From Acutalibacter muris (GTDB taxonomy: Bacteria > Bacillota > Clostridia > Oscillospirales > Acutalibacteraceae), in contig NZ_CP021422.1 of the NCBI RefSeq assembly GCF_002201475.1, positions 1,612,001-1,676,000 on the forward strand: 64,000 nucleotides of DNA, given 5' to 3'. Position numbers and translations under genes: made by a program. A model generated the notes under the pieces. That model saw nothing but the letters and a program-made list of their open reading frames with translations. It ran no database searches and was not told the DNA's origin. How positions within the stretch are numbered: the stretch's first letter is position 1; each line of letters starts with the position of its first letter. This document shows, piece by piece, positions 24,330-32,509 of the stretch.

Positions 24330-25301
24330 ATGAAACGCACTGTAAAGAACGCTCTGGTTTTAAGCCTTGCTTTGCTGCTCCTATTCAGCTTTGGAGCCTG
24401 CGGCGGCAGCGGCGGGGATACGTACAAGAGTGAATCGGCCAGCAGCGCCGCCTCCCAGAGCGGGAACCAGTCGGCAGATATGGAGGATATGCCGGAGTCT
24501 GAGGCCGGCTTTGACGAGGGAGCCGAGACCGGCGGTACGGAGACGGTCCGCCCACAGGACCGCAAGCTTATAACCACGGTGAACCTTCAGGCTGAAACCA
24601 AGGAGTACGACACCTTCATGTCCTGGCTGGAGTCCCATGTGGCCGGGACAGGCGGGTATATAGAGTCCTCGGATATGTATGCCTACAACGAGCGTGAGCG
24701 CAGCTGTGACCTTACACTGCGCATTCCCGCGGACAAGCTGAACGGATTTTTGCAGGAAATGGGGGAGACCTGCAATATTTTACAGCGTTCTGTAACAGAG
24801 GAGGATGTTACCCTAAACTATGTGGACGCGGAGAGCTACCGCGATGCCCTGCTGGTGGAACAGGAGCGCTTGATGGAGCTTTTGGAAGAGGCAGATAATC
24901 TGACGGATATTATGAGCATCGAGGACCGGCTGACCACCGTGCGCTACCAGCTGCAAAACTACGAGTCCACCCTGAGGGTGTATGAAAACCAGATAAACTA
25001 CAGCACCGTGCATCTGTCCGTCCGCGAGGTGGTTGAGCTCACGGAGCCAGAACCTGAGAGCTGGGGCAGCCGGGCTGTACAAGGGATGAAGGACAACGCC
25101 AGGAGCATTGGCAGGTTCCTCCAGGAGCTTGGGCTGTTCCTCGTTACCCATATACCCACCCTTCTGTTGTTGGGGGTTATCGCCCTGATAATCCTGCTGG
25201 CTACCTCCAGACGCCGCCGCGAGGCCAGAGCGCGCCGCAAGCAGCAAAAAGAGCTGATACAGTCTATGCGTGACCAGAAGAACACGGAGGAGCAGAAGTA
25301 G
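24330..25301 (+). CDS. DUF4349 lipoprotein
   Basis: A 323-residue lipoprotein with a signal peptide and a lipobox ending at Cys24 ('FGAC'). A Ser/Gly/Glu linker follows to ~75, then the DUF4349 domain (~80-235) with 'RKLITTVNLQ', 'LTLRIPADKLNGFLQEM' and a coiled-coil 'LLEEADNLTDIMSIEDRL'. A membrane helix lies at ~272-290 with a basic cytoplasmic tail. Function unknown; the family is widespread in Firmicutes and may sense or organise the envelope. AGGAGG precedes the ATG, and it has its own promoter. Confidence 0.85.
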   Translation: MKRTVKNALVLSLALLLLFSFGACGGSGGDTYKSESASSAASQSGNQSADMEDMPESEAGFDEGAETGGTETVRPQDRKLITTVNLQAETKEYDTFMSWLESHVAGTGGYIESSDMYAYNERERSCDLTLRIPADKLNGFLQEMGETCNILQRSVTEEDVTLNYVDAESYRDALLVEQERLMELLEEADNLTDIMSIEDRLTTVRYQLQNYESTLRVYENQINYSTVHLSVREVVELTEPEPESWGSRAVQGMKDNARSIGRFLQELGLFLVTHIPTLLLLGVIALIILLATSRRRREARARRKQQKELIQSMRDQKNTEEQK

Positions 25302-25351
25302 GAGAAATAAGGTATGCCCCTTGGGCATATCAACCTATACGTCGTAAGCAT

Positions 25352-25380
25352 TTGCATTTTCCGATAAAGTGGAGTATAAT
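25352..25380 (+). promoter_or_regulatory. Promoter of the DUF3737 gene
   Basis: TTGCAT (25352-25357), a 17-base spacer and TATAAT (25375-25380). Confidence 0.7.
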
Positions 25381-25431
25381 GGTAGACATTAAAGGGTAAA
25401 GACCCGCTTATGACGTAAAGGAGTATGGAAT

Positions 25432-26280
25432 ATGACAATAGTAGAGAACAAGACCTTTGACGAAGAGCGCGCACTGTACGGCAGCGTGAATCTTGTTGTA
25501 AAAAACTGCCGCTTTGACGGGCCGGCGGACGGAGAGAGCGCTTTTAAGGAATGCCGGGATATCCGGACTGAGGACTGCTTTTTTAACCTGCGCTATCCCT
25601 TCTGGCACGACGAAGGGGCGGTTATCAACAGCTGTGAAATGACCGAGCTCTGCCGCGCCGCCCTCTGGTACTCCCATCATGTGGAGATAACTGGCAGCAA
25701 GCTCCACGGCATAAAGGCCCTTAGGGAGTGCGCGGAGGTTAAAATGCAGGACTGCCACATTGTGTCGCCGGAGTTTGGCTGGTCTGTCCATGGCCTTGAG
25801 ATGCGGGACTGCAAGGCCGAGAGCGAGTATTTTATGATGCGCTCAGATAAGCTGAATTTTGACAACGTGACGCTTAAGGGGAAATACTCCTTCCAGTACC
25901 TCGAGGACTCCGTGTTTGAAAACTGCAATTTCGACACCAAGGACGCTTTCTGGCACGCAAAGAACGTTACCGTAAAAAGCAGCGTTATAAAGGGCGAATA
26001 CCTGGCCTGGTACTGCGAAAACGTCACCTTTGTGAATTGCAAGATAATCGGCACCCAGCCCCTATGCTACTGTAAGGGCCTAAAGCTTGTCGACTGCGAG
26101 ATGATTGATACAGATCTCAGCTTCGAGCGCTCAGAGGTAGAGGCCACGCTGACCGCGCCCATTGTAAGCATAAAGAACCCACTTTCCGGCCATATATATG
26201 TTCCGTGCGTTGGGGAGATTATCCGGGATGACCCCAAGTCCATGGGGGAGGTCATAGTCACAAAGTGCCGTTGTGCATGA
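25432..26280 (+). CDS. DUF3737 right-handed beta-helix protein
   Basis: A 282-residue cytosolic protein matching DUF3737. It is built of about ten 20-25 residue coils of the type 'xxxVxxxNCxF', for example 'NLVVKNCRFDG', 'VEITGSKLHGI', 'VFENCNFDTKDAFWHAKN' and 'VTFVNCKIIGTQPLCYCKG', which indicates a right-handed beta-helix. It is rich in Cys and aromatic residues. No enzymatic activity is established for this family. AAAGGAG precedes the ATG; it has its own promoter and no signal peptide. Confidence 0.85.
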   Translation: MTIVENKTFDEERALYGSVNLVVKNCRFDGPADGESAFKECRDIRTEDCFFNLRYPFWHDEGAVINSCEMTELCRAALWYSHHVEITGSKLHGIKALRECAEVKMQDCHIVSPEFGWSVHGLEMRDCKAESEYFMMRSDKLNFDNVTLKGKYSFQYLEDSVFENCNFDTKDAFWHAKNVTVKSSVIKGEYLAWYCENVTFVNCKIIGTQPLCYCKGLKLVDCEMIDTDLSFERSEVEATLTAPIVSIKNPLSGHIYVPCVGEIIRDDPKSMGEVIVTKCRCA

Positions 26281-26383
26281 TATGCACAGCGCATAAATGC
26301 ACCGCATAAAGAGTATATCCCATATAAAACAGGCAAAACTACACGTAAATAATCGGCCGGCTTTGCCAACAAGAGCGTGAGAT

Positions 26384-27115
26384 ATGGAGACTTCGTATTT
26401 TTGGGAGACTGAATATACTATGCCGCCTGACGCCCCGGGCTTTTCCCATTTTTGCCCGGGGCATCTTGTTTGGCTGGGGTCCGCTTTGGCTCTATGCGCT
26501 GCCTTGTGGATATTCTACAGCAGGTGGGGCGCGGGTAAAAGGCGGCTCTGCCGCAGGATATTGGCGGCTCTGCTGGTGTGCGATGAACTGTTCAAGTATG
26601 GCATAGCCCTTCACAGCGGCCAGTTCAGGCCATCGTTTCTGCCGCTGCACCTGTGCAGCATAAATATCTTCCTTATCGCAGCCGACGTCATACGTCCAAA
26701 CCAGCGGCTTCGGGAGGTGCTGTACGCTGTCTGCCTGCCCGGGGCGTTTTTCGCTCTGTTGTTCCCGGGGTGGAATTACCTGCCCCTTTGGAACGCACTT
26801 TGCATACACAGCTTCACGGCCCATCTCCTGCTGCTTTTGTACCCGCTGCTGCTGATAGCCGGCGGGTTCCGGCCTGATATCCGCCGGTTTGCCGGGACCC
26901 TTCCGGCGGCGCTGGCGGTAGTGGGGCTGGTATATTGCTTCAACCGGGTCTTTGGCACCAACTTTATGTTTCTCTCAAGGGCTGGGGAGGGCAACCCCCT
27001 GAGCTGGTTCGAGAGCTTTCTGGGCAGCCCGGGGTATCTTCTGGGCATACCTGCGATAGCGGCAATATGCTGGGGGCTGCTGTATGGTGTTCCGGCCCTG
27101 AGAAAAAAGGCTTGA
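26384..27115 (+). CDS. TIGR02206/YwaF-family membrane protein
   Basis: A 243-residue membrane protein with six to seven hydrophobic segments. Family elements seen are 'FSHFCPGHLVWLG' at the start, 'LPLHLCSINIFL' and 'NRVFGTNFMFLSRAGEG', as in B. subtilis YwaF. The function is unknown. The ribosome site is weak. The stop codon lies inside the -35 of the next promoter, so the gene end and that promoter overlap. Confidence 0.82.
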   Translation: METSYFWETEYTMPPDAPGFSHFCPGHLVWLGSALALCAALWIFYSRWGAGKRRLCRRILAALLVCDELFKYGIALHSGQFRPSFLPLHLCSINIFLIAADVIRPNQRLREVLYAVCLPGAFFALLFPGWNYLPLWNALCIHSFTAHLLLLLYPLLLIAGGFRPDIRRFAGTLPAALAVVGLVYCFNRVFGTNFMFLSRAGEGNPLSWFESFLGSPGYLLGIPAIAAICWGLLYGVPALRKKA

Positions 27116-27140
27116 CAGGGCGCGGCAATGGTGCTATAAT
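27112..27140 (+). promoter_or_regulatory. Consensus promoter of a short RNA unit
   Basis: TTGACA (27112-27117), a 17-base spacer and TATAAT (27135-27140): a perfect sigma-A promoter. Confidence 0.85.
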
Positions 27141-27146
27141 GTAGAA

Positions 27147-27333
27147 AACCAACATCAGGAGCGATTCCCATGACGTCACTCACGGCAAAACTGAACGCGA
27201 TATTTGCTTGGCCTACCTTTACCTATTGGTACAAGGGTAGGTCTGCGTTGCTGTGTATGCCATCGTAAGGGTGATTTTCTCCGGGCAAAGTAAAGCAGTG
27301 CAGACAGGGTATACACCCGCTGCACTGTTTTTT
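27147..27333 (+). ncRNA. Candidate small structured RNA (about 190 nt, class unknown)
   Basis: A consensus promoter and a terminator (CAGTGCA 27296-27302 with TGCACTG 27321-27327, then six T) bound a ~190-base transcript. It folds as an irregular rod. AGAAAA near the 5' end pairs with TTTTCT near 27272-27280; CGAT..CAT pairs with ATG..ATCG; AACGC pairs with GCGTT; and a terminal hairpin joins GGCCTACC with GGTAGGTC. A rod with a central open region recalls 6S RNA, but I did not recognise conserved 6S sequence. A 32-codon frame overlaps it. Confidence 0.45.
27170..27268 (+). CDS. Possible 32-residue small protein or leader peptide
   Basis: An ATG with AGGAG eight bases upstream opens a 32-codon frame starting 'MTSLTAKLNAIFAWPTFTYW', rich in aromatic residues. 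It lies wholly within the short promoter-terminator unit. It may be a real small protein, a leader peptide or chance within a structured RNA. The strong base pairing across the same bases argues more for RNA function. Confidence 0.25.
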   Translation: MTSLTAKLNAIFAWPTFTYWYKGRSALLCMPS

Positions 27334-27362
27334 GTTGGTTAAAATTTTTAGGAGGCGGTAAT

Positions 27363-28160
27363 ATGCAGGCAAAAGACTATCTGGCCCAATACTACGGCGG
27401 CTATGACGAGGACGGCAGGCTGCTCTCAAAGCACGGCATGGTGGAGTTTATCACCACCATGAAGTACATCAAGAAGTACCTGCGCCCCGGTATGCGCGTA
27501 CTGGAGATCGGCGCGGGCACGGGCCGCTACAGCCACGCCCTGGCCCGGGAGGGGTATACAGTGGACGCGGTGGAGCTGATCGAGAGCAATATTGAGGCGT
27601 TCAAGCGGAACACTCAGCCGGGAGAGAAAGTGACAATCGCCCAGGGCGACGCGAGACAGCTGGATATGTGCGGCGAGGATACCTATGACATTACTCTACT
27701 GCTGGGGCCCATGTACCACCTGTTCACCCGCGGGGACCAGGAGCGGGCCCTTTCTGAGGCCGTGCGGGTGACAAAGCCCGGCGGCGTGATATTCGCGGCC
27801 TACTGCATGGGGGACCCCAGCATTGTGGCCTTCGGGTTCATTAAGGGGAATATCATGGAGCTTATGAGGGAGGGGATGCTGGACGAGGAGACCTTCAAGC
27901 CCCACAGCGACCCTTGGAACATCTTTCAGCTCTACCGCACGGAGGACATCGACAGTCTGCGCGAAACGCTGCCTGTGGAACGGCTGCACTTTATAGCGGC
28001 GGACGGCTTCACTCAGCATATGCGCGAGACCGTGGACGCAATGGACGACGAGACCTATGAGCTGTATGTTAAATATCATCTGGCCATCTGCGAGCGTCAG
28101 GACATGACCGGCTGGTCCCACCATACGCTGGAGGTGTTCAGGAAGCTCCGGGAGCTGTGA
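27363..28160 (+). CDS. Class I SAM-dependent methyltransferase
   Basis: A 265-residue methyltransferase. Motif I is 'VLEIGAGTGRYSHAL' (46-60), followed by the acidic 'VDAVELIESN', the motif II region 'GDARQLD' and 'YDITLLLGPMYHLF'. The C-terminal part is of the type found in uncharacterised Firmicutes methyltransferases. AGGAGGCGG precedes the ATG. The upstream terminator implies it has little transcription of its own unless there is read-through from the small RNA unit. The substrate is unknown. Confidence 0.85.
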   Translation: MQAKDYLAQYYGGYDEDGRLLSKHGMVEFITTMKYIKKYLRPGMRVLEIGAGTGRYSHALAREGYTVDAVELIESNIEAFKRNTQPGEKVTIAQGDARQLDMCGEDTYDITLLLGPMYHLFTRGDQERALSEAVRVTKPGGVIFAAYCMGDPSIVAFGFIKGNIMELMREGMLDEETFKPHSDPWNIFQLYRTEDIDSLRETLPVERLHFIAADGFTQHMRETVDAMDDETYELYVKYHLAICERQDMTGWSHHTLEVFRKLREL

Positions 28161-28174
28161 AGCATAAAAATGTG

Positions 28175-28203
28175 TTGACATCGGGCGCAAAATAGAATAT
28201 TAT
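28175..28203 (+). promoter_or_regulatory. Promoter of the lysine riboswitch unit
   Basis: TTGACA (28175-28180), a 17-base spacer and TATTAT (28198-28203). Confidence 0.8.
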
Positions 28204-28212
28204 AGATACCAG

Positions 28213-28440
28213 CATGATAGAGGCGCGGAGGACATGAGTACGGCTGCTGTAAGCCCAGGGCATGGGGAGCGGCCTGAAAGGGGATTCCGCCGAGGCGGGG
28301 AGGCCTGTGCCCAGGCTCCTTTTGCCGGGCCCCGGGAGAAGATCCCGGGGACTGTCGCCCCATATTCCGGGGCGGAGCGCTGTCTATGATTTTTCATACC
28401 GCATATATGGAGTCATGGCAGAGTTATGTCATGACTTTTT
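28213..28440 (+). promoter_or_regulatory. Lysine riboswitch (L box) with terminator platform
   Basis: The conserved L-box landmarks appear in order: GATAGAGGCGCGGAGG near the 5' end (28216 on), GAGTA, CCTGAAAGGGGATTCCGCC (28273-28291), GCCGAGGC, GGGGACTGTCGCC and the closing GGAGCGCTGTCTATG (to 28388). The expression platform holds AGTCATG (28411-28417) pairing with CATGACT (28430-28436) followed by T5. Lysine binding would be expected to favour termination and switch off the NhaC-type gene. Confidence 0.9.
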
Positions 28441-28460
28441 GCATTGAGAGAGGGAAAAAC

Positions 28461-30071
28461 ATGAAGAGATCAAACCTTATCAAGGGCGTGCTGCTGGCGG
28501 TTATTCTGCTGGCGGTGTTCCTGGTCCCGCTGTTTATGGGCAGCGGCGAGTCCGCCGAGGAGGGCGGCGGCTTCTATGGCACAGGCTGGGCCCTGCTGCC
28601 GCCGGTGGTGGCCATAGCCCTGGCCCTTATCACCAAGGAGGTCTATTCCTCCCTGTTCGTGGGCATTTTGATGGGCGGGCTGCTCTATTCCGGCTATAAC
28701 TTCGAAGGCACCGTCCTCCACGTGTTCCAGGGGGGCATTGTCAGCGTGCTGTCCAGCGCCAGTAATATAGGCATACTGGTGTTCCTGGTTATCCTTGGGG
28801 CTATGGTGGCCCTGATGAACAAGGCGGGCGGCTCCGCGGCCTTCGGGCGCTGGGCGGCCAAGCACATCAAAAGCCGGGTGGGGGCTCAGCTGGCTACTGT
28901 GGCTTTGGGCGTACTCATTTTTATTGACGACTACTTTAACTGCCTCACCGTGGGCTCGGTTATGCGCCCGGTGACGGACAAGCATAAAGTGTCCCGGGTG
29001 AAGCTGGCATACCTTATCGACGCCACGGCGGCCCCGGTATGCATCATAGCGCCCATTTCCTCCTGGGCTGCGGCGGTGGCAAGCTACGTAGAGGAGGGCA
29101 ATGGGCTTAGTGTGTTTATTCAGGCAATACCCTTTAACTTCTATGCCATCTTAACCATAGTCATGATGGTGGGCATGGCTCTGATGAAGCTGGAATTCGG
29201 CTCTATGGCCAAGTTCGAGCATAACGCCGAGACTAAGGGTGATCTCTGGGGCGGCAAGAACCCCTATGCGGGAGCGGAGGAAGAGGAGGACGGAAAGGGA
29301 ATCGTGCTGGATCTGGTGCTGCCCGTGGCCGTGCTCATACTTTCCTGCGTCATCGGCATGATATACTCCGGCGGTTTCTTTGAGGGCGCCTCCTTTATCG
29401 AGGCCTTCTCCAATTCCGACGCGTCCCTGGGGCTTATGCTGGGCTCTGCCTTTGCCCTGGCGTTCACCCTCCTGTACTACTGCCTGAGAAAAACTATGAC
29501 CTTCCGGGAGACCATGGGCTGTATTCCCGAGGGCTTCAGGGCCATGGTTCCTGCCATACTTATCCTGACCTTCGCCTGGTCTCTGAATACCATGACCGGC
29601 TCCCTTGGGGCAAAGGAGTTTGTGGCCGGCATAGTTAAGAGCTCTGCCGGGGGTTTCCAGTCCCTCCTGCCGGCGGTGGTGTTCCTTATCGGCTGTTTCC
29701 TGGCCTTTGCAACGGGCACAAGCTGGGGTACCTTCGGCATACTTATCCCCATCACACTGAGCGTCTTCCCGCTGACGAATCCTCTTGGTGTGGTATGCGT
29801 GTCCGCCTGTATGGCCGGGGCCGTCTGCGGCGACCACTGCTCGCCTATCTCAGACACCACCATCATGGCCTCTGCTGGGGCCCAGTGCGACCACGTGGAC
29901 CATGTTTCCACCCAGCTGCCCTATACCGTGGTGGCGGCGGCCGTCAGCTTTGTGGCATATATCGTCGCTGGCTTTGTCCCAAATGCGCTGATAGCTCTGC
30001 CCATAGCTATAGTTCTGATGGTGGCGGCGATCTTTGGCATAAAGCTTGTGGGAGCGAAGAAAGCGGTGTAA
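28461..30071 (+). CDS. NhaC-family transporter, probable lysine transporter (LysW type)
   Basis: A 536-residue NhaC-family (Na+/H+ antiporter superfamily) membrane protein with about twelve hydrophobic segments. Family motifs include 'FIDDYFNCLTVGSVMRPVTD', 'IDATAAPVCIIAPISSWAA', 'ATGTSWGTFGILIPI' and 'GDHCSPISDTTIMASAGAQC'. By sequence alone it would be a sodium/proton antiporter, but the lysine riboswitch directly upstream predicts lysine import, as proposed for riboswitch-controlled NhaC homologues. ATG 28461 follows GAGAGAGGG; in-frame upstream Met codons lie in the riboswitch platform and are rejected. Confidence 0.88.
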   Translation: MKRSNLIKGVLLAVILLAVFLVPLFMGSGESAEEGGGFYGTGWALLPPVVAIALALITKEVYSSLFVGILMGGLLYSGYNFEGTVLHVFQGGIVSVLSSASNIGILVFLVILGAMVALMNKAGGSAAFGRWAAKHIKSRVGAQLATVALGVLIFIDDYFNCLTVGSVMRPVTDKHKVSRVKLAYLIDATAAPVCIIAPISSWAAAVASYVEEGNGLSVFIQAIPFNFYAILTIVMMVGMALMKLEFGSMAKFEHNAETKGDLWGGKNPYAGAEEEEDGKGIVLDLVLPVAVLILSCVIGMIYSGGFFEGASFIEAFSNSDASLGLMLGSAFALAFTLLYYCLRKTMTFRETMGCIPEGFRAMVPAILILTFAWSLNTMTGSLGAKEFVAGIVKSSAGGFQSLLPAVVFLIGCFLAFATGTSWGTFGILIPITLSVFPLTNPLGVVCVSACMAGAVCGDHCSPISDTTIMASAGAQCDHVDHVSTQLPYTVVAAAVSFVAYIVAGFVPNALIALPIAIVLMVAAIFGIKLVGAKKAV

Positions 30072-30123
30072 GGAAGCCTGATATGAATATTTTTACAGTA
30101 TAGCATAGAAAGAGGTGCGTCAT

Positions 30124-30201
30124 ATGGCGATTCCACGAATTAACCCCCCGGTACGGCTTGAGCTGGGCTGTGCCGGGGTCAAGCGGGTACCCCGCCGCTG
30201 A
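30124..30201 (+). CDS. Possible 25-residue leader peptide ahead of an ABC exporter
   Basis: AGAGGTGCG about seven bases before ATG 30124 opens a 25-codon frame beginning 'MAIPRINPPVRLELGCAGVK' and ending in basic residues. It overlaps CCCCGGTAC/GTGCCGGGG and GCGGG/CCCGC hairpins. Two more perfect dyads follow before the ABC gene: ACAGCT-AA-AGCTGT at 30201-30214 and CTATGAAA/TTTCATAG at 30219-30242. That arrangement fits a translated leader controlling the exporter, or a small exported peptide. Neither is proven. Confidence 0.35.
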   Translation: MAIPRINPPVRLELGCAGVKRVPRR

Positions 30202-30258
30202 CAGCTAAAGCTGTACCGCTATGAAAAGCAAATATTTCATAGAAAAGAGGTACAGAAA

Positions 30259-31938
30259 ATGAAGTACGCAAAAGAAGTAATAAGAAAGAACAGGGTTCTT
30301 CTGGCGGCCAGCCTATCCCTGGGAGTGTTCAACTCCTTCATGGCCATATTCAAGGTGGGCTTTTTCCAAAGACTGGTGGACGGCCTGGCGGAGGGATCGC
30401 TGGTCCTTGGGACCATTCTGCTGTACGGCCTGATACTGGCGGTCCTATATGTCATGAACTACGTGGACAACTATCCCTATGAGAAGCTGAGACACGGCAT
30501 TTTTCTGGATTTCAAGCTGCTGGCCCTGAAAAAGTGCGGCACAATAACCTATGCCGAATATCTGAAGACAGGCACCGGCAAGCTGGTGCAGCTTATAGAG
30601 AACGGAGCCCGGGCCGGGCAGAGCATACTTGAGGGCTTTTGGCTGAAGGTCCTCAGGGAGCTTGCACCCACAGTGGCGTTCAGCATATGGTTCATCTGGC
30701 GGACAAGCCCACTAGTTACTGGCATTCTGCTCATAGGCTATGTATTTATTTTTATCGTCACAAACCTCCTGCTAAAGTCCCTGTACCGCATAAAGGACAG
30801 GATACTGGACAACGAAGAGCTTTTGAACCACTTTCTGGTGCGGGGGCTTATGGAGATGGCCACATTCCGACTGGCCCGGCAGTTCCCGAAGGAGCTGGAA
30901 AAGGCGGAGAGGGCAAAGGGAGAGATAGTCTCCTCAAAGGTGAAGATGACGCTGATACACGAGGCGTTCTTTACTATATTTGTGCTGCTGGTGTCGGTTT
31001 TGGACGTGACTATACTGATCTTTGCCTGGCGGACACAGACCCTGACCGTGGGCGAAGTGGTGGCGCTGCTGTCGCTTATCGAGAACGCCTATATGCCCAT
31101 AGCCATATTCAATGTGCTGTTTGTGCAGTACAAGCTTGACAAGTCAGCCTTTGCCCGTTATCAGCGTTTCCTCTGCGCGGAGGACGACCGGCAGCTGGAG
31201 GAGGGTCAGGCGGTCAAAGGGCTGCGCGGAGGGATAGAGATAAAGGAGCTTGTCTTTTGCTATGAAAACAGCCTTTTGTTCTCGGGGCTGACTATGGACG
31301 TTAAGCCCGGGGAAAAGGTTGCCCTTGTAGGAGAGAGCGGCTCGGGTAAGTCTACCCTTGTTAAGCTTATATTAGGGCTTTTGAAGTATTCCTCCGGCAG
31401 CATAAGGCTGGACGGCAGGGAGCTCAGGGACCTAAAGCTGAACGACCTGTACCGCTGGGTATTTTACTGCTCTCAGGAGCCGCCGGTATTTGACGGCACC
31501 CTTAGGGAGAACCTGACGCTCGGCCAGAGCTTTACGGAGGAGCAGCTCCAGACCGCGCTGGAAAAGGCGCGGCTTCCCGAGTTGGCGGGGAGCCTTGACC
31601 GGGATATCGGGGAGCGGGGCGCCGGTCTGTCCGGCGGGGAAAAGCAGCGGCTTGCTTTGGCACGGCTCTGGCTGAATAAGCCCCAGATAGCCCTTCTGGA
31701 CGAGGCGACCTCAGCCATGGACAACATAACCGAAACAGCCGTAATGCAGGGGCTGGTGGAGCGGCTGGAGGGGTGCACCGTTATTGCCATAGCCCACCGG
31801 CTGAGCTCCGTGGCGGGCTTCGACCGGCTGATAGTTTTCCGGGAGGGCAGGATAGTATGCCAGGGGAGGTATCATGAGCTGAGGGAGAATAACGCCTATT
31901 TTGCGGAGCTTGCCCGGCGTGGACAGGAGACTCAATAA
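30259..31938 (+). CDS. ABC exporter, fused membrane and ATPase domains
   Basis: A 559-residue type-IV ABC exporter half-transporter. Six membrane helices lie in ~1-300; the ATPase has Walker A 'GESGSGKST', Q loop 'CSQEPP', signature 'LSGGEKQR', Walker B 'IALLDEATSAMD' and H loop 'AIAHRLSS'. It should act as a homodimer, since no partner subunit is adjacent. The start follows AGAGGTAC, which lies immediately after a perfect 8-bp hairpin in the leader, so translation may be controlled. The substrate is unknown (drug, lipid or peptide). Confidence 0.92.
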   Translation: MKYAKEVIRKNRVLLAASLSLGVFNSFMAIFKVGFFQRLVDGLAEGSLVLGTILLYGLILAVLYVMNYVDNYPYEKLRHGIFLDFKLLALKKCGTITYAEYLKTGTGKLVQLIENGARAGQSILEGFWLKVLRELAPTVAFSIWFIWRTSPLVTGILLIGYVFIFIVTNLLLKSLYRIKDRILDNEELLNHFLVRGLMEMATFRLARQFPKELEKAERAKGEIVSSKVKMTLIHEAFFTIFVLLVSVLDVTILIFAWRTQTLTVGEVVALLSLIENAYMPIAIFNVLFVQYKLDKSAFARYQRFLCAEDDRQLEEGQAVKGLRGGIEIKELVFCYENSLLFSGLTMDVKPGEKVALVGESGSGKSTLVKLILGLLKYSSGSIRLDGRELRDLKLNDLYRWVFYCSQEPPVFDGTLRENLTLGQSFTEEQLQTALEKARLPELAGSLDRDIGERGAGLSGGEKQRLALARLWLNKPQIALLDEATSAMDNITETAVMQGLVERLEGCTVIAIAHRLSSVAGFDRLIVFREGRIVCQGRYHELRENNAYFAELARRGQETQ

Positions 31939-31963
31939 GGAGGTAATAACCCACAAATTTTGC

Positions 31964-31992
31964 TTGCATTTTTAGAAATTCCATTGTATAAT
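31964..31992 (+). promoter_or_regulatory. Promoter of the nfeD-SPFH pair
   Basis: TTGCAT (31964-31969), a 17-base spacer and TATAAT (31987-31992). Confidence 0.75.
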
Positions 31993-32032
31993 ACAGATAG
32001 AAACCGCATATCGCGGGAGAGGGGGAAGGCTT

Positions 32033-32467
32033 ATGGATATAATAGACGTGATCTGGCTGGGGGTAACTATCCTTGCCGCGATCGTCGAGGCGGCGGTCCC
32101 GGCCCTGGTCTCCATCTGGTTCGTGCCTGGCGGTCTCCTTGCCTTGGTGGCTAGCCTGGCGGGAGGATCGCTGGCGTTGCAGGTGGTCCTGTTCTTTCTG
32201 GGCTCGGCGGCGGCCCTGGCGCTGACACGGCCCCTGGCCCGCCGTCTGCAAAGGCCCGGACCCACGTCTACCAACGCCGACAGGGTAATAGGCGCTACGG
32301 CGGTAGTTACCGAGGCCGTCGACAACCTGCAGGGGGCCGGGCGGGTGTCGGTGATGGGCAACAGCTGGGCTGCACGCAGCGAGCGGGCCGGAGAGACAAT
32401 ACCCACGGGGGAGACAGTTACCGTTGTGCGCATTGAGGGCGTGAAGCTGATAGTGGCGCGCCCGTGA
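32033..32467 (+). CDS. NfeD-like membrane protein
   Basis: A 144-residue short NfeD protein: two membrane helices ('LGVTILAAIVEAAVPALVSI' and the segment around 40-65), then an OB-fold domain (~82-142) with 'VIGATAVVTEAVDN', 'GRVSVMGNSWAARS' and 'GETVTVVRIEGVKLIV'. NfeD proteins partner SPFH/stomatin proteins in membrane microdomains, and the next gene is indeed an SPFH protein 42 bases away. It lacks the ClpP-like protease domain of long NfeD. Confidence 0.9.
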   Translation: MDIIDVIWLGVTILAAIVEAAVPALVSIWFVPGGLLALVASLAGGSLALQVVLFFLGSAAALALTRPLARRLQRPGPTSTNADRVIGATAVVTEAVDNLQGAGRVSVMGNSWAARSERAGETIPTGETVTVVRIEGVKLIVARP

Positions 32468-32509
32468 GCCGGTAGGGTGCACCTAATTTAGAGAGGAGAT
32501 ATTAAAGTT

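Noticed and set aside
25313..25336. ATGCCCCTTGGGCAT hairpin after the DUF4349 gene as a terminator
   Set aside because: The stem is short and no T tract follows, so I do not call it.
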